A stretch of DNA of 7,361 bases, from NCBI GenBank assembly GCA_029983495.1, contig JASBZJ010000097.1:1-7361 (forward strand), given 5' to 3'. The stretch comes from Porphyromonas sp. Lineage in GTDB: Bacteria > Bacteroidota > Bacteroidia > Bacteroidales > Porphyromonadaceae. Under the pieces are notes generated by a model. It was not told the origin of the DNA, did no database searches, and saw nothing but the letters and a program-made list of their open reading frames with translations. Below, piece after piece: positions 1 through 7,032 of this stretch (position 1 is its first letter; the number at the start of each line of letters is the position of its first letter). A program made the position numbers and the translations under genes.

Positions 1-420
1 GCAAAAACGGACAGTATAACAACTGCGAATAAACTAAAAAGGCTAGAGAACGAAATTAAGAGTGTTACACAAGAGCGTGACTCGTTAAAACGAGGCAACT
101 ACAAAAAAGAAGATGTGGCATTCGCCGAACTCGAAAAAAAACTTTTAGACTTACATGAAACAAAAAAAGACTTACAACAAACAGCAAAAAGACTAAAAGA
201 CTTAACTGCCGATTGGGAGAAGCATCCTCGACGTATTATTCTGCTATCAACAACTGCAGGGTGGGTTCAATTTTGCGAAGAAAATGTAGTAGAACAAACT
301 CCATACTACTTTGTATTCAACCGCAATAAGCACATACTATACCGAGGGGGCTCGCAGGACTCGGCATTAATAGTAGCCGATTCCCTGCTTAAATCCATTA
401 ACAACAACCTCACTGAATGA
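1..420 (+). CDS. C-terminal part of a coiled-coil protein with a thioredoxin-like C-terminal half (5' truncated)
   Basis: The frame is open from base 1, so the gene begins outside the window; the GTG at 115 is internal and not a convincing start. The visible 139 residues fall into two parts. Residues about 10-72 are rich in Lys, Glu, Leu and Gln with heptad-like spacing, as in a coiled coil. Residues about 78-135 run strand (RIILLS), a Trp/Phe/Cys helix (GWVQFCEENVV), then TPYYFVFNRNKHILYRGG and a final amphipathic helix. This order resembles the second half of a TlpA/thioredoxin fold, with the Pro at residue 101 in the cis-Pro position about 38 residues from the end. The CxxC half, if there is one, would lie upstream. 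The family call is inference; the exact family is not recognised. The gene ends with tandem stops TGA TAA (418-423), and comM follows after 21 bp, suggesting one transcript. Confidence 0.6.
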   Translation, partial: AKTDSITTANKLKRLENEIKSVTQERDSLKRGNYKKEDVAFAELEKKLLDLHETKKDLQQTAKRLKDLTADWEKHPRRIILLSTTAGWVQFCEENVVEQTPYYFVFNRNKHILYRGGSQDSALIVADSLLKSINNNLTE

Positions 421-441
421 TAAGTTAACCTCATATTAGCG

Positions 442-1986
442 ATGTTCGTAAAAACATATAATGCTACATTAGTAGGTGTAAGTGCAAAGCCTGTTACCGT
501 TGAAGTAACAGCCGACGAAGGAACTTCGTTTGCCATTGTGGGGCTACCCGATGCTGCCGTTCGTGAAAGCTACGAAAGAATTATGGCTGCAACACTGGCT
601 ACTGGGTTCGATGTTTCGGGTAAAAGAACCGTTATAAACCTTAGCCCTGGCGACCTTCGGAAGGAAGGAACTGCCTACGATTTATCGATGGCAATAGGGT
701 TAATAGCTGCATTAAAACTAATGAAGGCCGATAACCTCGAAAATTATATTCTTTTGGGGGAATTATCGCTTGATGGTAAATTAAGACCTGTAAAAGGCAC
801 GTTGTCTATTGCTATTATGGCAAAGCAAGAAGGGTTAAAAGGGCTTATTGTGCCTAAAGGGAATGGAAAAGAAGCTGCGGTTGTTGAAGGAATAGAGGTT
901 TACGAAGCCGATACATTACGCGATGTTATAAACTTCCTAAACAACAATGGTACCCTGCCTTTGGTAAAGATTAATATGGAACAAGCCTTTGAACAAGCTC
1001 GGTTTAATACAACCTTCGATTTTGCCGACGTTAAAGGGCAGGAAAATGTAAAACGAGCGATGGAAGTGGCTGCCGCTGGGGGACACAATATTCTTCTCAT
1101 TGGTGCACCAGGCTCGGGAAAATCGATGATGGCAAAACGTGTTCCTGGTATACTACCTCCCTTTACAATTGAAGAATCGCTTGAATCAACAAAAATATAC
1201 TCCGTTGCGGGAAAATTAAATCTCGATACTACCCTACTGACCGAACGACCTTTTCGCTCGCCACACCATTCTATTTCAATGCCTGCTCTCGTAGGAGGGG
1301 GAACCACTCCACGACCAGGTGAAATAAGCTTAGCACACAATGGTGTACTTTTTCTAGACGAACTAGCCGAATTTAATCGCAGTGTTCTTGAGTTACTACG
1401 CCAACCCATGGAAGAACGAATTATTACCGTGTCGCGAGCTAAAGGAAGTGCCGACTACCCAGCTTCGTTTATGTTAGTAGCAGCCATGAACCCCTGTCCG
1501 TGTGGCTATTATAACCACCCAACAAAGGAGTGTACCTGCCCACAAGGTGCTGTTGAGCGTTACCTAGCAAAAGTTTCGGGACCACTAATGGATCGCATTG
1601 ATATACAAGTTGAAATTTTGCCTATTGCCTTTGAAAAAATAAGTCAAGCCGAGCCAGCCGAAAGCTCACAAGCAATTCGTCAACGGGTGATACAAGCTCG
1701 AAAAATACAAACCGACCGCTTTTCTAATTACCCCGGAATACATTGCAATGCCCAAATAACCCCTAACCTAATGAATAAGTATGCACGCCCGGATGAGGAT
1801 GGTCTACGCAAACTTAAAATCGCTATGGATAGGTTTGGACTTTCGGCTCGAGCTTACGACCGTATCCTTAAAGTTGCTCGAACAATTGCCGACCTTGATA
1901 ACTCGGACAATATAACAGGAACTCATATAGCCGAAGCCATAACATATCGAAGCCTTGATAGGGATTCCTGGGGAAAGAAACACTAG
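442..1986 (+). CDS. comM: ComM/YifB family Mg-chelatase-like AAA+ ATPase
   Basis: This 514-residue protein has the normal length and full domain order of the family. Residues 1-170 form the N-terminal ChlI/Lon-S5-like domain, with the opening VKTYNATLVGV and the GLPDAAVRES segment. The AAA+ core spans about 190-395, with Walker A GAPGSGKS at 221-228, the family signature FRSPHHSIS at 271-279, PRPGEISLAHNG at 290-301, Walker B VLFLDE at 302-307 and SGPLMDRIDI at 379-388. The Mg-chelatase C-terminal helical domain covers about 405-505. Four cysteines (352, 354, 364, 366) form a CxC-x9-CxC cluster common in family members outside the gammaproteobacteria, possibly metal binding. In Vibrio and Haemophilus, ComM is a hexameric helicase promoting branch migration during natural transformation; that role is carried over by homology. 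The ATG at 442 matches the usual family N-terminus, with no Shine-Dalgarno sequence. It probably shares a transcript with the preceding gene. Confidence 0.95.
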   Translation: MFVKTYNATLVGVSAKPVTVEVTADEGTSFAIVGLPDAAVRESYERIMAATLATGFDVSGKRTVINLSPGDLRKEGTAYDLSMAIGLIAALKLMKADNLENYILLGELSLDGKLRPVKGTLSIAIMAKQEGLKGLIVPKGNGKEAAVVEGIEVYEADTLRDVINFLNNNGTLPLVKINMEQAFEQARFNTTFDFADVKGQENVKRAMEVAAAGGHNILLIGAPGSGKSMMAKRVPGILPPFTIEESLESTKIYSVAGKLNLDTTLLTERPFRSPHHSISMPALVGGGTTPRPGEISLAHNGVLFLDELAEFNRSVLELLRQPMEERIITVSRAKGSADYPASFMLVAAMNPCPCGYYNHPTKECTCPQGAVERYLAKVSGPLMDRIDIQVEILPIAFEKISQAEPAESSQAIRQRVIQARKIQTDRFSNYPGIHCNAQITPNLMNKYARPDEDGLRKLKIAMDRFGLSARAYDRILKVARTIADLDNSDNITGTHIAEAITYRSLDRDSWGKKH

Positions 1987-2008
1987 CTATGCAACCAATA
2001 CAAATAAT

Positions 2009-2016
2009 TACCTTTG
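2009..2016 (+). promoter_or_regulatory. candidate Bacteroidota -7 promoter element for purL
   Basis: TACCTTTG is an exact match to the TAnnTTTG element read by the Bacteroidota primary sigma factor. It lies 22 bp after the comM stop and 78 bp before the purL ATG, in the only gap over 100 bp in the window. No clear TTTG/TTG -33 box is present at the expected distance upstream, so the match is one-sided. Transcription would start around 2021-2024 and give a leader of roughly 70 nt. Confidence 0.5.
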
Positions 2017-2021
2017 TACAT

Positions 2022-2051
2022 GCCTAAACTTAAGCTGAGCGAGGATTAGGC
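2022..2051 (+). promoter_or_regulatory. possible stem-loop at the 5' end of the purL leader
   Basis: GCCTAA (2022-2027) is perfectly complementary to TTAGGC (2046-2051), giving a 6-bp stem around an 18-nt loop that itself contains the palindrome CTTAAG. If the -7 element at 2009-2016 is real, this hairpin would sit at or within a few nucleotides of the mRNA 5' end, where it could protect the transcript or take part in regulation. It does not have the conserved core of a purine riboswitch and lacks a following U-tract, so it is not a terminator. A 6-bp stem may also occur by chance. Confidence 0.25.
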
Positions 2052-2094
2052 GCATCGATATAATAAAACCATAATTTAAGTAGCATTGATTAGT

Positions 2095-5000
2095 ATGATA
2101 AGCTATTTCGCACCAAATGAAAAACTTGCCTACGTAGTAGAACACAACAAACCTTTTAGCAAAGAAGACGAACAAAAGCTACTATGGCTATTCGAATGCA
2201 ACCCAACGAGTAAAGCTACACCGCTACTCGAGGGAAAATTCGCTGGTCCACGAAGTGAAATGATATCTCCATGGAGTACCAATGCGGTAGAAATAGCTTC
2301 CGATATGCATATCGATGGTATTACTCGTATTGAGCTACTACGCGCTATAAATAATAATTCGGAGGATTACGACCCCATGCTCGAAGCATTATATCTTTCA
2401 CCAAAGGAAAATATCTTCGCTACAAGTAGTTCAGTAAACCCCGAACCGATAAAAACAATCTCGAATATTGAAGAGTATAATAAAACCGAAGGGCTGGCTC
2501 TTAACGATGAGGAAATACACTACTTAAAAAGCCTAGCAGAAAAACTACAACGACCTCTTACCGATAGTGAAATATTTGGGTTTTCGCAAGTTAATAGCGA
2601 ACATTGCCGGCATAAAATATTTAATGGAACTTTTATACTCAACGGACAAGAACAGCCAGCTTCGCTGTTCCAATTAATAAAACAAACATCTAAGGAGAAC
2701 CCAAATACCATAGTATCGGCTTACAGCGATAATGTAGCCTTTTTAAAGGGCCCGAAAATGCTCCAATTTGCTCCGCAACAAGCCGATAAGCCTAGCTCGT
2801 TTTCCGAAAAAGAAATAACCAGTGTGATTTCTCTTAAGGCTGAAACACACAATTTCCCCACTACGGTTGAGCCATTTAATGGTGCTGCAACTGGTACAGG
2901 AGGTGAAATTCGCGACCGTATGGCTGGAGGAAAAGGTTCGATACCCATGGCTGGAACTGCCGTATACATGACTAGTTACCCCGAGGGTAAAGCAAACAAA
3001 CCCAAACATACGCCCCAAGAGAGGAATTGGCTTTACCGCTCGCCCCGAGAAATACTTACTAAAGCAAGTAATGGTGCTAGTGATTTTGGGAACAAATTTG
3101 GTCAACCAATAATTGCGGGTAGCCTATTAACTTTTGAACATTTTGAAGAACACCTTCCCCTACAATATGGATACGACAAAGTAATTATGCTTGCGGGTGG
3201 TGTAGGCTATGCTCGAGACCGCGACGCCCAAAAAGATAGTATTACCCCTGGTGAAGCTATTGTTGTAATGGGAGGCGATAACTACCGTATTGGTATGGGA
3301 GGCGGTGCTGTTAGTAGTGTTAATACAGGCAACTATAGTAGCGGTATAGAGTTAAATGCTGTACAACGGGCAAACCCCGAAATGCAAAAAAGAGTACAAA
3401 ATGTTGTTCGCGCCCTCGCTGAAGGCGACAACAACCCGATACATAGCATACACGACCACGGTGCTGGCGGGCACCTCAACTGCTTAACCGAGTTGATGGA
3501 AGAAACTGGAGGCAACATTGATATTAACAAACTTCCCATTGGAGATACTTCACTCAGCGACCGCGAAATTTTAGGAAACGAAAGCCAGGAACGTATGGGC
3601 ATAGCCATAGATGCTAGCGATTACCCTCGTATCGAAGCCATTGCCCAGCGCGAAAGAGCCCCAATTTATTTGGTTGGAGAAACTACAAGCGACCACAAAC
3701 TACTATTTGCTCGTAGCAATAAAAGTGCAGCTGTAAACCTCCCCGTTGATGCGCTTCTCGCCAAAACCTCCAAAACAGTTATGGAGGATCATAAAATAGA
3801 ATACAACTTTGCATCGCCCGAATACAACACAACGACCCCTTACCAATACCTCGAGGGTGTACTGGCTCTCGAAAGTATTGCCTCGAAAGATTGGCTAACG
3901 AATAAAGTAGACCGAAGTGTAACAGGTAGAATTGCACGCCAACAAACGTGTGGAGAACTACAGTTACCCCTAGCCGATCTTGGAGCAATTGCCCTTGACT
4001 TTAACGGAAATGTTGGCATTGCTACCTCTATAGGTCATGCTCCGCGTGCAGGTTTAGTATCAAGCACTAAAGGCTCGATACTTTCGATTGCAGAAGCCCT
4101 TACAAATATTGTTTTTGCTCCACTGAAAAAAGGGCTCGAAAGCGTTTCACTAAGTGCAAATTGGATGTGGCCTTGTCGCAACGAAGGCGAGGATTATCGC
4201 CTTTATAAAGCTGTAGAAGCAGCAAGTAACTTTGCTATAGAACTTGGAATAAATATCCCAACGGGTAAAGATTCTCTTTCGATGACCCAAAAATACCCCG
4301 AGGGGGAAAAAGTTGTTAGCCCAGGAACCGTTATTATTTCGGCAGCCGGCGAGGTAAAGGATATAAAAAAGATTGTTAGCCCAGACTTAAAACCATCGAA
4401 CAAGTCGCAACTTATACACATCGATTTCAGCTACGCCCCCCTAGCCTTAGGAGGAAGTGCCTTATATCAAAGCTTAGGTTACGTTGGGAATGATGCTCCA
4501 ACTGTTGCCGATAGCGAATATTTTGCTTCGGCATTTAATGCTGTTCAGCAAATTATTAACCAAGGGTTAGCCCTTGCTGGTCACGATATAAGCGATGGTG
4601 GATTAATTGTTACCCTTCTAGAGATGGCATTCCCCACTACAAACCTTACTGCAAGCATCGATTTAACCAATATCCCCATTGAAGATATTACCAAACTTCT
4701 TTATGCCGAGAATCCTGGAGTAGTATTGCAAGTTGAAGATATGAACCGTGTAACTAAAATACTCGATGAATACGGTGTTGGTTTTGCATTACTAGGTTCC
4801 GTGGAAGAAGGCAATACACTCAAGGTCTTTAAGGGGTGCTTCGATTCGTTTAGTATTGATATTCCGTCGGCTCGCAAAACGTGGAACGAGGCAAGCCACT
4901 ACATGGATACATTCCAAACGCCCATCGAACTAGCTAACGAACGAGCCCAAAATATTGCTGAATACCCCATAAAATACACATTTCCCAAGGGCTTTACAGG

Positions 5001-5793
5001 GAAAAGCCAACAATACAATACTACCCCACGAGGGAAAGCCGTAGCAGCCGTTCTACGCGATAAAGGAAGTAATGGTGACCGTGAACTTGCGTATGCCCTG
5101 TATAAAGCGGGCTTCGAAGTACGCGATGTACACGTTACGGACCTAATTACGGGGCGCGAAACCCTTGAAGATGTTCAAATGATTGGTTTTTGTGGAGGCT
5201 TTTCACGCAGCGATGTTTTAGGTTCAGCCAAAGGTTGGGCTGCAGCAATTACCTACAGTCCAAAAGCACACCAAGCAATTAAAAACTTCTACAGCCGACA
5301 AAATACACTTAGCATAGGTATTTGTAATGGATGCCAACTTATGGCTCTACTAGGGTTACTGAACAACGACCTAAAACCACGTCACCGCATGCTACATAAT
5401 AAGTCGGGAAAACTCGAAAGTATATTCACCTCGGTTACCATACCCGAAAACAATAGTGTGATGTTCCATTCACTTGCTGGTAGTAGCCTTGGCGTTTGGT
5501 GTGTGCATGGCGAAGGGCGTTTCGATTTCGATAACGAGATATCAAAATACAATGTAGTTGCTCGTTATACACACGATGGTTACCCGGCAAACCCCAATGG
5601 TTCACCTCAAGGTATTGCAGCACTGGCAAGCGAAGATGGGCGGCACCTTTCGATTATGCCTCATCCCGAACGAGCTTTCCTTCCATGGCAATGTGGTTAC
5701 TATCCCCACGATCGAAAAACCGATGAAGTAACCCCCTGGATGGAAGCCTTCAGTAATGCATACAATTGGTGTGTTGAGCATAAGGATAACTAA
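2095..5793 (+). CDS. purL: phosphoribosylformylglycinamidine synthase (FGAR amidotransferase), single-chain type
   Basis: PurL carries out the fourth step of de novo purine synthesis in the cytoplasm: FGAR + ATP + glutamine to FGAM, with ammonia channelled between domains. From the ATG at 2095 it has 1,232 residues, the usual size of the single-chain form, so no separate purS or purQ is needed. In order: an N-terminal PurS-like domain; a linker; the first synthetase half with NSEHCRHK (167-174), ETHNFP (250-255) and GAATGTGGEIRD (263-274), then IHDHGAGGHLN (452-462); the second half with GHAPRAG (647-653), PTGKDSLSM (722-730) and GHDISDGG (829-836); and a C-terminal glutaminase with GFCGGFS (1031-1037), nucleophile Cys1077 in GICNGCQ, and His1190/Glu1192 in PHPER. 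All key residues are intact. An in-frame TTG at 2086 would add three residues, but the ATG gives the MISYF opening expected for Bacteroidota PurL. It probably heads a purL-dprA transcript. Confidence 0.98.
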   Translation: MISYFAPNEKLAYVVEHNKPFSKEDEQKLLWLFECNPTSKATPLLEGKFAGPRSEMISPWSTNAVEIASDMHIDGITRIELLRAINNNSEDYDPMLEALYLSPKENIFATSSSVNPEPIKTISNIEEYNKTEGLALNDEEIHYLKSLAEKLQRPLTDSEIFGFSQVNSEHCRHKIFNGTFILNGQEQPASLFQLIKQTSKENPNTIVSAYSDNVAFLKGPKMLQFAPQQADKPSSFSEKEITSVISLKAETHNFPTTVEPFNGAATGTGGEIRDRMAGGKGSIPMAGTAVYMTSYPEGKANKPKHTPQERNWLYRSPREILTKASNGASDFGNKFGQPIIAGSLLTFEHFEEHLPLQYGYDKVIMLAGGVGYARDRDAQKDSITPGEAIVVMGGDNYRIGMGGGAVSSVNTGNYSSGIELNAVQRANPEMQKRVQNVVRALAEGDNNPIHSIHDHGAGGHLNCLTELMEETGGNIDINKLPIGDTSLSDREILGNESQERMGIAIDASDYPRIEAIAQRERAPIYLVGETTSDHKLLFARSNKSAAVNLPVDALLAKTSKTVMEDHKIEYNFASPEYNTTTPYQYLEGVLALESIASKDWLTNKVDRSVTGRIARQQTCGELQLPLADLGAIALDFNGNVGIATSIGHAPRAGLVSSTKGSILSIAEALTNIVFAPLKKGLESVSLSANWMWPCRNEGEDYRLYKAVEAASNFAIELGINIPTGKDSLSMTQKYPEGEKVVSPGTVIISAAGEVKDIKKIVSPDLKPSNKSQLIHIDFSYAPLALGGSALYQSLGYVGNDAPTVADSEYFASAFNAVQQIINQGLALAGHDISDGGLIVTLLEMAFPTTNLTASIDLTNIPIEDITKLLYAENPGVVLQVEDMNRVTKILDEYGVGFALLGSVEEGNTLKVFKGCFDSFSIDIPSARKTWNEASHYMDTFQTPIELANERAQNIAEYPIKYTFPKGFTGKSQQYNTTPRGKAVAAVLRDKGSNGDRELAYALYKAGFEVRDVHVTDLITGRETLEDVQMIGFCGGFSRSDVLGSAKGWAAAITYSPKAHQAIKNFYSRQNTLSIGICNGCQLMALLGLLNNDLKPRHRMLHNKSGKLESIFTSVTIPENNSVMFHSLAGSSLGVWCVHGEGRFDFDNEISKYNVVARYTHDGYPANPNGSPQGIAALASEDGRHLSIMPHPERAFLPWQCGYYPHDRKTDEVTPWMEAFSNAYNWCVEHKDN

Positions 5794-5816
5794 CCACCTG
5801 CCCCCACAACAAAAAA

Positions 5817-6968
5817 ATGCTTCAGCAACCTAACGAATCAAAACCTTACCCTCGTGAAGTATATTACTACGTTTTAAGTAATATCGAAGGCTTGGGGCTT
5901 GCCTCGGCACGTAGGTTGCTTGAAATTGCTGGCGACATTGAAACTCTTTTTGAAGAAGCCGAAAAGTTTAACGAGTTTTCGGCTTCAGCTAGAAGAAAAC
6001 TTATCGAAACCCGAAGTAATAAACCTCTATGGGACGAAGCAAGTGCTACGCTTGCCCATGCCAAAGAAAAAGGCATCACCCTCGTTACTTTCGATAACGA
6101 CACCCTTTACCCCCAACTATTAAAACAATGTATTGATGCCCCTATGTTGCTTTTTGCACAGGGGCAGGTTGGTTATTTGTCGTCACCACATAATATTAGC
6201 ATTGTTGGTACACGTAATGCCTCATCGTATGGGCGGTTTGCTGTAGCAAAAACTATCGAAGCAATTGCGCTTAAAGTACCCGATGCTGTTATTGTTAGTG
6301 GATTAGCCTTTGGTATCGATGTAGCTGCACACGAGGCAGCTATGGAAAAGAATTTAGGAACCATTGCCGTAATGGCTTATGGGCATAACTTCATTTACCC
6401 CACCGAACACCGCAAAATAGCACAACGCATTATTGAAAAAGGGGTTATGCTAAGCGAGTATCCTCCGAAAACAAGCATTGAAAGGCATCGATTTGTGGCT
6501 AGGAACCGTATTGTAGCCGGGATTTCGTCAGCGACCGTTGTAATTGAATCAGCACAAAAAGGAGGTGCATTGCTTACCGCAAATATGGCTTTAGGCTATA
6601 ACCGCGATGTATTTGCTTTACCTGGTAGAATTACCGACCGTTACTCGGCAGGGTGTAATAACTTAATCGAACAAAACAAAGCACAACTATTCACCAATAG
6701 CGAAACATTGCTCGAATCGCTAGGTTGGAACAACATAAACACCTCTACTTCGGTTGCAGGTAGCCAACCAAGCCTACTAACAAATCAACAAATACCTAAC
6801 GACCCCATATTACAAATTATAGCCAAACACGAAGCCATACTTATTAACGACCTCCTCCCCTTGTGTAACTTAACCTACTCGCAACTTACAGCAAAACTTT
6901 TCGATTTAGAACTCGATGGCTATATCGAAACGCTTCCAGGAGGGAAAATTACCCTAGCATTCCGATAA
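5817..6968 (+). CDS. dprA: DNA-processing protein DprA
   Basis: DprA binds single-stranded DNA entering the cell during natural transformation and loads RecA on it; the gene is also kept in many species not known to be competent. The 383-residue protein has the full layout: an N-terminal helix-hairpin-helix/SAM-like region (about 17-66, with IEGLGLASARRLL), the Rossmann-fold DprA core (about 100-300) and a C-terminal winged helix (about 328-381). Core motifs are SIVGTRNAS (128-136) with the phosphate-contacting GTR, SGLAFGIDVAAH (161-172), YGHNFIYPTEHR (188-199), SEYPP (213-217), ARNRIVAGIS (228-237), KGGALLTAN (248-256) and ALPGRITD (267-274). Phe165 replaces the Arg of the common SGLARGID motif; I recall aromatic residues here in relatives from this phylum. 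The ATG at 5817 lies 23 bp after the purL stop, preceded by an A-run rather than a Shine-Dalgarno sequence, with no promoter visible between them. Confidence 0.96.
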   Translation: MLQQPNESKPYPREVYYYVLSNIEGLGLASARRLLEIAGDIETLFEEAEKFNEFSASARRKLIETRSNKPLWDEASATLAHAKEKGITLVTFDNDTLYPQLLKQCIDAPMLLFAQGQVGYLSSPHNISIVGTRNASSYGRFAVAKTIEAIALKVPDAVIVSGLAFGIDVAAHEAAMEKNLGTIAVMAYGHNFIYPTEHRKIAQRIIEKGVMLSEYPPKTSIERHRFVARNRIVAGISSATVVIESAQKGGALLTANMALGYNRDVFALPGRITDRYSAGCNNLIEQNKAQLFTNSETLLESLGWNNINTSTSVAGSQPSLLTNQQIPNDPILQIIAKHEAILINDLLPLCNLTYSQLTAKLFDLELDGYIETLPGGKITLAFR

Positions 6969-7032
6969 GAATAAAAAACCTGGAAAAATAAAAATATCCT
7001 TTGATCAAACGATTTATTATAAATAGAAAATC

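Noticed and set aside
900..1409. A 169-codon open frame on the minus strand inside comM
   Set aside because: It lies wholly opposite highly conserved comM codons covering both Walker motifs, and its translation has no recognisable domain; it is a shadow of codon bias. The other antisense frames inside purL and dprA are rejected for the same reason.
1492..1542. The CxC-x9-CxC cysteine cluster in ComM as a novel metal site
   Set aside because: The same cluster is common in YifB/ComM homologues outside the gammaproteobacteria, so it is a known family variant.
2020..2049. A 9-codon ORF (ATG to TAG) in the purL leader, a possible leader peptide
   Set aside because: Its ATG coincides with the predicted transcription start, leaving no room for ribosome binding, and the peptide has no run of regulatory codons.
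4309..4385. Near-repeat GTTAGCCCAG twice in purL, about 60 bp apart
   Set aside because: It encodes the short peptides VSPG and VSPD in a conserved domain; two 10-bp matches alone do not indicate a functional repeat.
6969..7032. A promoter or terminator between dprA and the thioesterase
   Set aside because: No stem followed by a T-run is present, and the nearest promoter-like string (TATCCTTTG) has the wrong spacing for TAnnTTTG with no -33 box.
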